A model generated the notes under the pieces. That model was given only the letters and a program-made list of their open reading frames with translations, was not told the DNA's origin and did not search any database. Positions 1-11,878 of a stretch of DNA of 64,000 nt are shown piece after piece. This stretch comes from Nipponacmea schrenckii (lineage: Eukaryota; Mollusca; Gastropoda; Lottiidae), in assembly GCA_030562195.1 (NCBI GenBank), contig CM060201.1:22456454-22520453 (forward strand). Direction: 5' to 3'. The position numbers were made by a program, and so were the translations under genes. Position 1 is the first letter of the stretch, and each line of letters starts with the position of its first letter.

Positions 1-440
1 TTGGTTTCTCTTTGGACTTCTTGGAATTAAAAACAATTAAGGTTCTTAAGGATCCTTTCTACCAGCTTGTTCTTGGTCAAACATCATGACAATGATTTTA
101 CATGGATATCAATTTTGGTTCCCAAGGATCCCTTTTACAAAATTGTTCTTGGTCAAACCTCTTGGCATTGATTTTCGATGGATAACAATTTAGGTTCATA
201 AGGATCCTTTCTATCAGCTTGCTCTTGGTCAAACCTGTTGGTTATGATTTTACATGGATATCATCTTTGGTTCACAAGGATATTTTCTATCAGCTGGTCC
301 TTGGTCAAACCCCATGGCAATGATTTTACATGGATAACAACTTTGGTTCACTAGAATCCTTTTTACAAGCTTGTTTTTGGTCAAACCTCTTGGTATTGAT
401 TTTACAAGTATAACAACTCCAGTTCCCTCAATCACTTGCA
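1..440 (-). repeat. Tandem array of a SINE family B 3' segment, about 76 bp
   Basis: About six diverged units carry GGTTCACAAGGATCCTTTCT, TCTTGGTCAAACCTCTTGGC and GATTTTACATGGATAAC, at 42, 117, 192, 268 and 344. The unit is the minus-sense family B tail. The array runs off the left edge. Confidence 0.7.
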
Positions 441-664
441 GATCTTGCAAGCCATAATAATCCTTCTGTGGACTTATCTATGACGGATGATTACCTAGAG
501 ATTTGGTGGGAGCCAGCTGATTAATAGGTTCTGTGATAACCTAAGTTATTATTCTTGGAAACTGATCATCAAGAATTTATCACGTGTAATAATCACTTCA
601 TGGTTACGGTAGTCTCCAGATTCAAATCAGTCAGATTCTTATATCTAGCAAGATCTCTTTCCAG
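441..664. other. Single-copy intronic sequence
   Basis: No coding or repeat signal is seen between the SINE-tail array and the dimeric-head SINE. Confidence 0.5.
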
Positions 665-985
665 AATGTAAGGGAGCCATGGTGGCTCAGTGAGTTAGAT
701 GTTAGCTCACTAACCTGAGGATCCAAGCTTCAATCCCTTAAGACTATCTGAAAGCTGCAATGGTTCTGTGAGTGAGACGCTTGCTCACTAACCTGTGGGT
801 CCAGAGTTCAATCCTAGCAAGGGTCAAGATGAACTTTTTGTTTTATCAGCCTGGTTTCCATTTGTCAGTGATGCAGTCCTAAAGCTCCTAGTTGTTCAGA
901 AGCGACAATAAACCGAGACCCTGTGTGCTGCAGGTTGTATAGGTTAAAGATAACTCGACAGTTGGAAATCACAAAAACAATTTGA
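665..985 (+). mobile_element. SINE family A copy with two tandem tRNA-like heads
   Basis: Two tRNA-like segments follow each other: GGTGGCTCAGTGAGTTAG... with GCTTCAATCC (about 676-738) and GGTTCTGTGAGTGAGACGC... with GAGTTCAATCC (about 758-815). The family A body follows (CAATAAACCGAGACC, CTCGACAGTTGGAAATC). Related 3'-end pieces occur at 1395-1640. The copy is diverged. Confidence 0.7.
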
Positions 986-1394
986 GTTTTACCAACAAAT
1001 ATGGGTACTTTTCTCTTTATACTGTGGATGGTCAGAAACTAAGGCTAGAGAAGCCACTGATATCAAGTGTGATGTTAATTATTTGTAGAAGAAAAGGTTA
1101 GCATGCCCTGCCTCTCTTGTATTCTTGAACGAAATGGTGCATGATAGACTAGACTAATAAGTCATACCCAGTACTTACTCCTATATCTAGTCTATTATTG
1201 ATATTACGTCCAACCATTTCATTCTCAACTTTGACCCTTTTCCATCAATTATCTGTAATTTGATTGGCTGAGAGAGAGGTATAAATTGCGTGACTTGAAG
1301 ATTCAGAGATATTTTAAGATTTGTAGCCATTTTTGTGGATAAACCTATAAAAACAATTTGACCCAAGTTTCCACTTCAAAGTTTCTTAGACAAA

Positions 1395-1640
1395 TGATTA
1401 TCAGACGAATTGAAATGAAGTTTTACTTCCTTGTTTTCTCCACTTCTCACTCAGTCTTCATTATCCCATTAGGTTCAGAGAGTAGGTTGTAAAACTCAGT
1501 TCATTTCATTTCAATTCCCAATTGTGCTGTGAAGATTGGTAATTACCTTGCAGTGTGCAACTGGGAAAATTCATCCGGATTTTAGGAAATCAATCTTCAG
1601 GAATCTTGGTCAAAAAATGGCGTTGAAAATTACAACAGCA
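1395..1640. mobile_element. SINE family A fragments, both orientations
   Basis: GAAATGAAGTTTTAC (minus-sense 3' end) is followed by TTCATTATCCCATTAGGTTC...GTAAAACTCAGTTCATTTC (plus-sense 3' end) and then TACCTTGCAGTGTGCAAC. This suggests nested or inverted insertion of short 3' fragments. Confidence 0.5.
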
Positions 1641-1934
1641 TCTTCCCTGATAATACAAATTTCAACAAATTATATTTGCATTATTATGTTAACCAATTAC
1701 TTCACAGTAAATCTGAAATTCTGTCTTCCTTGAAATTTAATTTGTGTTCATATTCTCAAACCCAAAGGAGTAATTTTGAAATATTTTGGAGAAGATGAGG
1801 CATTTGGTATTCAGCATCAAATTATGGGACAATAATTATTTCCAATTATTCTATTCTGTCAAGCTATATTCTCAATATGAAAAAATTGCTGGGAAAATCT
1901 AAGACAAATTCAAGAAATAAGAAAGAAACAAGTA

Positions 1935-2240
1935 TATATAACAACTTAGGTTCACAAGTCCGCCGTGACAGGGATCATTTCTACCAGCTGGTCCTTGGGC
2001 AAACCTCTTGGCATTGATTTTACAAGGATAACAACTTAGGTTCACAAGTTCGTGGTGACAGGGATCCTTTCTACCAGCTGGTCCTTGGCCAAACCTCTTG
2101 GCATTGATTTTACAAGGATAACAACTTAGGTTCACAAGTCAGCAGTGACAGGGATCCTTTCTAACAGCTGGTCATTGGCCAAACCTCTTGACATTGATCT
2201 TTCCCGGATTATCTGTATCCATTTACAGCTGGGTGGACTT
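1935..2240 (-). repeat. SINE family B tail amplified in tandem, about 90 bp, three units
   Basis: Units begin AACAACTTAGGTTCACAAGT and contain ACCAGCTGGTCCTTGG and CTCTTGGCATTGATTTTACA. The last unit continues into TTCCCGGATTATCTG and TTTACAGCTGGGTGGACT, the body of an otherwise ordinary minus-strand copy. Confidence 0.75.
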
Positions 2241-2644
2241 ATGAGTGAAGATGACTTATTCAAGGTCTGACATCAGACTTTCATACACTGATTGAGATTA
2301 GCCACAATTGTTCGACTTAACAAAGAGATTTATAGGGGCAAGGGGAGTAATTAATGCAATTGAAAGGAGTGAAGGAAAGGTTTTGTAAGAACCTTCCACT
2401 TTTTAAAAAGTTGTGTATCTAAAGAATTTTGTATACTATAGTTTTATTGTTACACTTCAAAATACAAATATAAATCTTATATTATGTTGTTTGTTTGTTT
2501 GTTACTGTAAACATTTCAGCTGTATTAACAGTGCTACTAGTCATTCTCTAGATATATTCAATATGAAAAAATACATTAGATCTTTTTACTGGCAGGTAAT
2601 TACTTTTAAAATGCTTCTGGTATGATAACTAATAACACATCTTT

Positions 2645-3770
2645 ACAATGTCAAGTTATTACAAACTGTGTCTTATACCTTGACTGTAATAGCCATCTTT
2701 CTTGTATCACATCTTCATAATGTCAAGCTATTACAAACTGTGTCTTATACCTTGACTGTAATAGCCATCTTTCTTGTATCATATCTTCACAATGTCAAGC
2801 TATTACAAACTTTGTCTTATACCTTGACTGTAATAGCCATCTATCTTGTATCACATCTTCACAAAGTCAAGATATTACAAACTGTGTCTTATACCTTGAC
2901 TGCAATAGTCACCTTTCTTGTATCACATCTTCATAATGTCAAGCTATTACACTTTGTCTTATACCTTGACTGTAATAGTCACCTTTCTTGTATCACAACC
3001 TCACAATGTCAAGATATTACAAACTGTGTCTTATACCTTGACTGCAATAGCCACCTTTCTTGTATCACAACCTCACAATGTCAAGATATTACAAACTGTG
3101 TCTTATACCTTGACTGCAATAGCCACCTTTCTTGTATCACAACCTCACAATGTCAAGATATTACAAACTGTGTCTTATACCTTGACTGTAATAGCCATTT
3201 TTCTTGTATCACATATTCACAATGTCAAGATATTACAAACTGTGTCTTATACCTTGACTGTAATAGCCATTTTTCTTGTATCACATATTCACAATGTCAA
3301 GATATTACAAACTGTGTCTTATACCTTGACTGCAATAGCCACCTTTCTTGTATCACAACCTCACAATGTCAAGATATTACAAACTGTGTCTTATACCTTG
3401 ACTGTAATAGCCATCTTTCTTGTATCACATCTTCACAATGTCAAGATATTACAAACTGTGTCTTATACCTTGACTGCAATAGCCACCTTTCTTGTATCAC
3501 ATCTTCACAATGTCAAGATATTAAAACTGTGTCTTATACCTTGACTGCAATAGCCACCTTTCTTGTATTACTATGTCAAGCTATTACACACTTAGTCTTA
3601 TACCTTGACTATAATGGCCACCTTTTTTGTATCACATCTTCACATTGTCAAGCTATTACAAACTGTCTTATACCTTGACTGTAATAGCCATCTTTCTTAT
3701 ATCACATCTTCACAATGTCAAGCTTTTACAAACTTCATCTTACACCTTGACTGCAATAGCCACCCTTCGT
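2645..3770 (+). repeat. 72-bp minisatellite, about 15 units
   Basis: The unit contains CTTATACCTTGACTGTAATA, TTTCTTGTATCACATCTTCA and AATGTCAAGCTATTACAAAC. The period of 72 (24 codons) leaves a 336-codon frame open, with the same residues repeated; this is a repeat artefact. Each unit carries TGTAATAGC and its complement GCTATTACA. The same family recurs at 23.5-24.6 and 34.2-34.5 kb. Confidence 0.9.
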
Positions 3771-5164
3771 ATAATTAAATGAATTTAGACACATATTTTA
3801 GACCAAAAACTTTAACAAAAAAATAGCTTTATATTTGTTGAAGTCAGGGGTGTCTTTTTTCTAGAGGGGCAAATGTCTCCTCCCCCCTATAACCCCCCTC
3901 CCACCTATACCCCACATGGGCTCCACCTAACGCCCACGAGATTAAACTCTGATAGTTATTTGATGTGTTTGTACTAAGTTATAACACGTTGATATCCTGT
4001 GAAGTTAGTCTGTAACTTGAAATAAAAGGATAATTAATGATACTTTTTAGTGCAGAAAAGGAAAATAAAAAAAAGCAAAATGGTTTTACAATATTAGATG
4101 TAGAAAAAGAGGTAGCCTACATTCCTGATTTAATAGGTTGTCTTGTATAAAGTATATTTACTCTCTACTATTAGTCAAGCATATGGTTCTACAGATAATA
4201 CACGGGGCATTAACTTAATGTTAACTTGTTCTTGTTTGAGTAAGGCAAAATGTTCGATTTTTTTTTTTTAAATCGAAATTTCAGCCTGAAAATTGTACTG
4301 TTTTTATCTAAGCAAATGAGAATTAGAATATCAGCCTGAAAATTTTACTGTTTTTATCTAAGCAAATGAGAATTAGAATATCAGCCTGAAAATTTTACTG
4401 TTATTGTCTAAACAAAACAAAAAGTTTGTTGAATTTTTTCATTTTTTTTTAATGAGAATTGGAATGTCATCTTCAAAATAATAGGCTACCGTTAGTCTTA
4501 GTATGTCTTTGAGTTGATAAAAATAATAATATTTTGTAGGTTTACATTGAAAAGAGACTGTTATGTTACCTCCTTGAGAAAGACAAGAGACACAAACCTA
4601 AACAAAATAATTACTTGTTGACTGTTGATTGTTGTTATGAGATTTGGAGTCCAAAATCAAGATGAACTTCAATAGAATATTTTTGAAAATGAAGTTTGAA
4701 TTGCAATCCCCTATTTCCACTGATCACTAAATATTTGACAGGTTGGTTTATCCAGACCTTTTCTGCTTCTGAAAACATTGACAGTAATTACTGTCTGGGG
4801 TGATCAGGACTTGAATTTCACTAATTTGTGTCAATTAATTCTGTGCTCATTACTTCTGGTAAAATCAATATGGCCGCCTCCTTAACGACCGTCTGATTTA
4901 ATATTTTGCCGCCGAAATCTTATTGATTTGTGATCTATTCCCAGCGTATCCTGACTTTAATAATTTGTCTGGTGATTAATTTGAGAGGACATTTTGAAAT
5001 CTTTACAAGATGAATATTTCCTAATGACCGACAAGATGAACTGATAAACTTTCAATACCAAACATGTTTCATCTCCACTGAAAATTAAATTTCACACGCT
5101 GTAAAAGAAAGGAACAGACATGTTAAACATTGATAACAACTTTAGAGGATCTTGTCTGCCACCC
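3771..5164. other. Intronic stretch with a short 50-bp tandem repeat
   Basis: AT-rich sequence with a C-rich tract (3870-3920). At 4281-4440 about 2.5-3 units of 50 bp begin TCAGCCTGAAAATT. No exon-like frame is seen. Confidence 0.6.
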
Positions 5165-5312
5165 CGTCTTCATTAGCCCATTAGGTGCAGAAGAGTAGGA
5201 TGTAAAACTCTTCTTGCCAATGATCTTTCTGTCTTGTCTTGTCTTGTCCAGTTTCTGTCTTGTCTTCCAGTTTCTGTCTTGTCTTGTCTTGTGCAGTTTC
5301 TATCTTGTCTTG
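5165..5312 (+). mobile_element. SINE family A 3'-end fragment followed by CTTGT-rich simple repeat
   Basis: CTTCATTAGCCCATTAGGTG and AGTAGGATGTAAAACTC match the family A 3' end. Positions 5219-5312 are built of TGTCTTGTCTTG and CAGTTTCTGTC units. Confidence 0.5.
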
Positions 5313-5639
5313 CATGATATTGACTCCCTATTGGATCTTAGGTTCAGGGTGTAAAACTCCAGTTTACCACACATATATACAGGACAATTCTTATTACCTC
5401 TTTATACTAGAATGATCTTGATTTATCACCAGTAATGGAGAAGTAGCCTATATGGTAGAATGTTTTGATGGAATCGTGATATTTTTGATTGATGATAACG
5501 AAACAAGTGAGTAAGATTATTGAATAAAAATGGCACCTGGCCTAGGCGAAATACTTCTTTATTGACATCATCTTCCAATTATTACCTTTGGTCATATATG
5601 CAATTTAATAAATATTCCTAAATAAAAGATCTTTTAATG

Positions 5640-6505
5640 ACTCTTTCAATTTGATCAGAATTAGTCTAATACACAGACAGGTCCTGTCTAACATTCAGTC
5701 CATGGTGACAAACATAGACTCTTTATTTTACATGGGTCAGAATTACGGTCCTATACACAGACATGGTCCTGTCTAACATACAGTCCATGGTTTACAAACA
5801 TAGACACTTTATTTACATGGGACAGAATTAGGTCTAATACACAAGGACATGGTCCTGTCTAACATCAGTCCATGGACAAACATAACTCTTTATTTTACAT
5901 GGGTCAGAATTAGGTCCATACACAAGGACATGGTAACTGTCTAACATTCAGTCCATGGGACAAACATAGACTCTTTATTTTACATGGGTCAGAATTAGGT
6001 CAATACACAAGTGCAATCGTGAACTGATCTAACATTCAGAATAGATGACAACATAGCCACTCTTTATTTTACATGGGTCAGAATTAGGCTCCAATACACA
6101 AGACATGGTCCTGTCTAACTCAGTCCATAGGACAAACATAGACCTTTATTTTACATGATGGAATTAGGTCCAATACACAAGGACATGGTCCTGTCTAACA
6201 TATCAGTCCATAGGGACAAACATAGACTCTTTATTTTACATGGGTCAGAATTGGTCTATACACAAGGACATGGTCCTGTCTAACATTCAGTCCATGGGAC
6301 AAACATAGACTCTTTATTTTACATGGGTCAGAATTAGGTCCAATACACAAGGACATGGTCCTGTCTAACATTCAGTCCATGGGGACAAACATAGACTCTT
6401 TATTTTACATGGGTCAGAATTAGGTCCAATACACAAGGACATGGTCCTGTCTAACATACAGTCCATGGGACAAACATAGACTCTTTATTTTACATGGGTC
6501 AGAAA
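5640..6505 (+). repeat. 85-bp minisatellite, about 10 units with many indels
   Basis: Unit landmarks are ACATGGTCCTGTCTAACATT, CAGTCCATGG and ACTCTTTATTTTACATGGG. Many units carry one- to several-base indels, and 6000-6060 is garbled. The same family occurs inverted at 61560-61810. Confidence 0.85.
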
Positions 6506-7224
6506 ACTGAAAAACAAAATGATGGAAAACGATTTGTAGTTGTACTTGCTGATGTAAGTGATTGAAAGGGTGATTTGTTCAAGGAAAAAATTCAAGATGT
6601 CTAACGTTAAAAATAGTTTTAATGAACTACTAATCTCTCCTTAATTACTGTATAGCTCCCCTAGGTGGCGACACTTGTCTTCGTTAATTACTGTCAGATG
6701 ATTGGATAACAAGACACTTGATTCTTTAACAGCTTATCACAAATTGGATAACAAATGGGTTAAATATGCAAATTGACCTCGTTACAGAATTGAGGTCAAG
6801 GTCAAAGTTCGATGAAGTAACGAGGTCACACTGGTCTTTATGATTTTGAACTCAGTCACTAAAACTATCCAATCAGAATATGATTAATGATGTTCACGGT
6901 AACTCAGTCGTTAATTTAAATCGACCAATAAGAATTGAGGTATTGTCGTCTGGTAAATCATCGCTGAATTATCATCTGTCTAATTGACTCGTTGATCTTC
7001 ACGCCACCAATCGGAAATTATCAGGGGTGAATCTTAGAGTACAATCGTTCATAAATTTTATTTATATAGGTCTTGAAAAACTAGTTGCTCAACTACTATA
7101 ATGACTGGTTGGACTAAGCCCACTGGTCCTCTGACCCTGAGGGAGAGCAGATAAAATTCCCAGGGGAGGGGTCCCAAAAAACAGTAGGAAAATGCTGCTT
7201 TCTAAAAACCTTAAAAAATGAGAG
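6506..7224. other. Single-copy intronic sequence
   Basis: AT-rich; it contains the nuclear-receptor-like inverted repeat at 6774-6828. I see no exon. Confidence 0.5.
6774..6828. promoter_or_regulatory. 12-bp inverted repeat enclosing nuclear-receptor half-sites
   Basis: TGACCTCGTTAC (6774-6785) is exactly complementary to GTAACGAGGTCA (6817-6828). The 31-base spacer holds two abutting AGGTCA half-sites, including TCAAGGTCA, the extended NR5A/ERR half-site. There are four AGGTCA-type half-sites in 55 bases. Confidence 0.35.
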
Positions 7225-7385
7225 AAACTATATTTACAAAGATAACAACTTAGTTTCAAAAGTCTGCCCTGACAGGGATCCTTTCTACCAGCTGGTCCTT
7301 GGCCAAACCTCTTGGCATTAATCTTTCCCGGATTATCCGTACCCATTTACAGCTGGGTGGACTGGAATTATGGGTGAAGATTTTC
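7225..7385 (-). mobile_element. SINE family B, truncated, minus orientation
   Basis: CTACCAGCTGGTCCTTGGCC, TTCCCGGATTATCCGTACCC and TTTACAGCTGGGTGGACT are the reverse complement of the family B body. Confidence 0.7.
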
Positions 7386-7704
7386 TTCACACCTCCATCA
7401 AGATCTGATACTCACAGCCGCTATTTGCCCCCCCCCTCCTCCTCCCTTTAACAAAAAAGTCATTATACATAGCAGTTCAAGTACAAGACCATAATTCAAT
7501 TATATCTCTACTTCTTACATAAACTGATCACTGATTTAATTCTGTTGGATTTAAAATCAAACTTCGTGTGTAATTCGAAATCATCTCCACTGTCGTAACC
7601 CATCGTAAACATATAGATCACTATAAATCTACAGTAACGTCAATATCAGCCAACAGTATTACTACTTCATCTTATTTCATTGGTTTATAATTGATTTAAC
7701 CCAC

Positions 7705-7717
7705 AGGTCAAAGGTCA
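7705..7717 (+). promoter_or_regulatory. Perfect DR1 nuclear-receptor element
   Basis: AGGTCAAAGGTCA is a perfect direct repeat of AGGTCA spaced by one base, the consensus for RXR, HNF4 and COUP-TF class receptors. It lies in the third intron of the Hv1-like gene. Function is inferred from the motif alone. Confidence 0.35.
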
Positions 7718-7847
7718 TGGTGTTAGTGCTAGATGTAACCTTAATGAGAAGTTATCTACTAGGTATTATAGAAGTCAATAATCCAATATTAATATAGGTT
7801 AGTCCAAATAAAGTGCTTCTGATAGAGGTTTGGTTACTACTGGTTTT

Positions 7848-7955
7848 TAAAATGAAATGAAGTTTTACATCCTTATCTTCTGTGCACCTAATGCGCTAAT
7901 AAACAGGCAATGCCTTGCAGTCTGCAATGAGAGAATTTTTGTCAGGACAGTAGCA
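7848..7955 (-). mobile_element. SINE family A 3' fragment
   Basis: AAATGAAATGAAGTTTTAC, CTTCTGTGCACCTAATG and GGCAATGCCTTGCAG match the minus-sense 3' portion of the 21932-22292 element. Confidence 0.6.
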
Positions 7956-8317
7956 TAAGCCTACTCATTACTAGATATGATAAATGTCTAGTTGTGTTGA
8001 TGTGATCGCTATTCCATTGTTTTATTCTCCCTGTTAAATTTAATTCTCTCTCTTTTGTGTCAAAGTTTAAAAGAAAAATTTCAATCTAGCAGACGGCGAG
8101 ATTGATTTTACGTCTCAATCCAACTGGATAACCTGTCAAGATTTTGAGGATTGTATCAAATGTATCTTTAGAATAACCTGCTCTTTTGTGTATAAGTTTA
8201 GAGGAAGGATGAAAATTTAGGGATTGCAGAGGGATGATTGATGATTTGTTATCAATGGGATAATGGAAGATTAATTTGATCGAGAATGGATTTTGGAATA
8301 TGTTTATATGATGGCTA

Positions 8318-8520
8318 GGGATGGGATTTGATGGGATGGGATGGATTGAATATGGGATGAAATGGCAATGGGATAAGTGATGAGGAGGGATGGATTTGGT
8401 TTATGAGGGATGGAATGGGATATGGGATGGGTTGATGAGAATGGGATGGATTTGGAATGGATTGGATGTAGGGATGGGATTTGATGGATGGGATTGAATT
8501 TGATGGATGTATAGAGGAAC
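8318..8520 (+). repeat. Degenerate GGGATGGA-type purine-rich repeat
   Basis: Irregular repeats of GATGGGATGGGATGG and GGGATGGATTTG, with no fixed period. The antisense frame open across it is low complexity and not a gene. Confidence 0.7.
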
Positions 8521-8789
8521 AAAGGAAATTTTGATTTCAGGACTGAAATTTGTGAAATATGAAAGATCATGAAAAATTTTGAATGATGGAGATGCGATGT
8601 TGAATTATTTAATGAGCTTAATGTAAATGAATATCCTGAATCTAAATATCATGAATATACCAAAGGCTCTATTGGACTTTTAATCTTACAAAAATTTTAA
8701 TAGATCTATATCAATATTTAATATACTTTAACATTGTTGATTACGGTAAAAATTTCTGATAATATCTTTTACATATTGGTTTACTGTAA

Positions 8790-9842
8790 TTTTACTATAA
8801 CCTTTACACCTTAGGTTGGTTACTGCTACTTTACTATAACACTTTACACCTCTAGGTTGGCTTACTTCTATCTTTACTATAACTCTTTACACCCTCTAGG
8901 TTGGCTTACTGCTATCTTTACTATAACTCTTTACACCTCTAGGTTGGTTTACTGCTATCTTTACTATAACTCTTTACACCCTCTAGTTGGTTTACTGTAT
9001 CTTTACTATAACTCTTTACACCCTCTAGGTTGGTTTACTGCTATCTTTACTATAACTCTTTACACCTCTAGGTTGGTTTACTGCTATCTTTACTATAACT
9101 CTTTACACCCTCTAGGTTGGTTTACTGCTATCTTTACTATAACTCTTTACACCCTCTAGGTTGGTTTACTGCTATCTTTACTATAACTCTTTAACCCTCT
9201 AGGTTGGCTAACTGTATCTTTACTATAACTCTTTACACCCTCTAGGTTGTTTACTGCTATCTTTACTATAACTCTTTACACCCTCTAGGTTGGTTTACTG
9301 CTATCTTTACTATAACTCTTTACACCCTCTAGGTTGGTTTACTGTTATCTTTACTATAACTCTTTATACCCTCTAGGTTGGTTTACTGCTATCTTTACTA
9401 TAACTCTTTACACCCTCTAGGTTGGTTTACTGCTATCTTTACTATAACTCTTTACACCCTCTAGGTTGGCTTACTGCTATCTTTACTATAACTCTTTACA
9501 CCCTCTAGGTTGGCTTACTGTTATCTTTACTATAACTCTTTACACCCTCTAGGTTGGCTTACTGCTATCTTTACTATAACTCTTTACACCCTCTAGGTTG
9601 ACTTACTGCTATCTTTACTATAACTCTTTACACCCTCTAGGTTGGCTTACTGCTATCTTTACTATAACTCTTTACACCCTCTAGGTTGGCTTACTGCTAT
9701 CTTTACTACTAACTCTTTACACCCTCTAGGTTGGCTTACTGCTATCTTTACTACTACTCTTTACACCCTCTAGGTTGGCTTACTGCTATCTTTACTATAA
9801 CTCTTTACACCCTCTAGGTTGGCTTACTTCTATCTTTACTAT
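8790..9842 (+). repeat. 44-bp minisatellite, about 24 units
   Basis: Unit landmarks are TAACTCTTTACACCCTCTAG, GTTGGTTTACTGCTATC and TTTACTA. Units are homogeneous apart from GGTT/GGCT variants and single-base losses. The same unit is present inverted at 14340-17030 and 25435-27385. Confidence 0.92.
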
Positions 9843-9905
9843 TCCTGTCTTCCTTAGCCCATTAGGTGCAGAAGAGTAGGATGTAAAACTCATTTCATTT
9901 CATTT
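9843..9905 (+). mobile_element. SINE family A 3' end inserted at the edge of the 44-bp array
   Basis: TTAGCCCATTAGGTGCAGAA, AGTAGGATGTAAAACTC and a (ATTTC)n tail sit directly after the last array unit. Degenerate array units resume after it (about 9908-9970), so the insertion split the array. Confidence 0.6.
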
Positions 9906-10227
9906 GTACTGTGGCTTACTGCTATATTACCATAACTCTTTAGACCCTCTAGGTTGACTGCTAGCTTTACCAAACAATAACTATAATACTTATACCCTAT
10001 ACCCTATACTCCCTCCCTTCTGATTTTATAAAAGACCTACTGATCTTATTAAACTATTGAACGATAAAGGGATTTATTTTATCAATAATCTGTATCAAGA
10101 ATCAATATGGAGCTTTTAGTTCAGCCTGTCTCCTGTCACTTTACTAATGGACCTAAAACATTTTTAAATTCTCTCCTCATAGCTCTCAACATCATCCTTT
10201 TTTTTTTTTCCCCACATTTTACTGGGA

Positions 10228-11878
10228 ATTCATCCATTCCTGGTTCTCACAGACTGGGCTACAGAATCTAGGAGTAATTCCTGGTTCTCACAGACTGGGC
10301 TACAGAATCTAGAGTAATAACTGGTTCTCACAGACTGGGCTACAGAATCTAGAGTAATTCCTGTTTTTCACAGACTGGGCTACAGAATCTAGAGTAATTC
10401 CTGTTTCTCACAGACTAGGTGCTACAGAATCTAGAGTAATTCCTGGTTCTCACAGACTGAGCTACAGAATCTAGAGTAATTCCTGGTTCTCACAGACTGA
10501 GCTACAGAATCTAGAGTAATTCCTGGTTCTCACAGACTATGCTACAGAATCTAGAGTAATTCCTGGTTTTCACAGACGGGCTACAGAATCTAGAGTAATT
10601 CCTGGTTTCACAGACAGGCTACAGAATTAGAGTAATTCCTGGTTCTCACAGACTGGGCTACAGAATTTAGGAGTAATTCCTGGTTCTCACAGACGAGCTA
10701 CAGAATCTAGAGTGTTCCTGGTTCTCACAGACTGGGCTACAGAATCAATATGGAGCTTTCCTGAGTTTCACAGACTGGGCTACAGAATCTAGAGTAATAC
10801 TGTTCTCACAGACGCTACAGAATCTTTTAGAGTAATTCTTTCTCACAGACTGGCTACAGAATCTAGATAATTCCTGGTTTCACAGACTATGCTACAGAAT
10901 CTTAAGTATCTGTTCTCACAGACCGGGCTACAGAATCTAGAGTAATTCCTGGTTCTCACAGACTGGGCTACAGAATCTAGAGTAATTCCTGGTTCTCACA
11001 GACTGGGCTACAGAATCTAGGAGTAATTCCTGGTTCTCACAGACTGGGCTACAGAATCTAGAGTAATTCCAGGTTCTCACAGACTGAGCTACAGAATCTA
11101 GAGTAATTCCTGGTTCTCACAGACTGAGCTACAGAATCTAGAGTAATTCCTGATTCTCACAGACTGAGCTACAGAATCTAGAGTAATTCCTGGTTCTCAC
11201 AGACTATGCTACAGAATCTAGAGTAATTCCTGTTTTTCATAGACTGCGCTACAGAATCTAGAGTAATTCCTGGTTCTCACAGACTATGCTACAGAATCTA
11301 GAGTAATTCCTGGTTCTCACAGACTGGGCTACAGAATCTAGAGTAATAACTGGCTCTCAAAGACTGAGCTACAGAATCTAGAGTAATAACTGGTTGTCAC
11401 AGACAGAGCAACAGAATCTAGAGTAATTCCTGGTTGTCACAGACTGGGCTACAGAATCTGGAGTAATTCCTGGTTCTCACAGACTGAGCTACAGAATCTA
11501 GAGTAATTCCTGGTTCTCACAGACTATGCTACAGAATCTAGAGTAATTCTTGGTTCTCACAGACTGGGCTACAGAATCTAGAGTAATACCTGGTTCTCAC
11601 AGACTGAGCTACAGAATCTAGAGTAATTCCTGGTTTTCATAGACTGGGCTACAGAATCTAGAGTAATTCCTGGTTCTCACAGACTATGCTACAGAATCTA
11701 GAGTGCCTCCTGGTTCTCACAGACCGGGCTACAGAATCTAGAGTAATTCCTGATTCTCACAGACTGGGCTACAGAATCTAGAGTAATTCCTGATTCTCAC
11801 AGACTGGGCTACAGAATCTAGAGTGCCTCCTGGTTCTCACAGACTGAGCTACAGAATCTAGAGTGCCTCTGGTTCTCC
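10228..11878 (+). repeat. 40-bp minisatellite, about 41 units
   Basis: Units run TCCTGGTTCTCACAGACTGG then GCTACAGAATCTAGAGTAAT. Units at 10560-10920 have many indels and a foreign insertion at 10741-10759; those after 10921 are near regular. Confidence 0.92.

Larger units (their letters stand above)
7386..8299. other. Single-copy intronic sequence
   Basis: It holds a C-rich tract near 7425-7445, the DR1 element at 7705 and a SINE fragment at 7848-7955. There is no coding signal. Confidence 0.5.

Noticed and set aside
2668..3678. 336-codon plus-strand open frame
   Set aside because: It lies inside a 72-bp tandem repeat (24 codons per unit). The same peptide repeats and a second frame is open as well; no coding evidence.
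2645..3770. CRISPR-like regular array
   Set aside because: There are no unique spacers between conserved repeats; the whole unit repeats, and the genome is eukaryotic.
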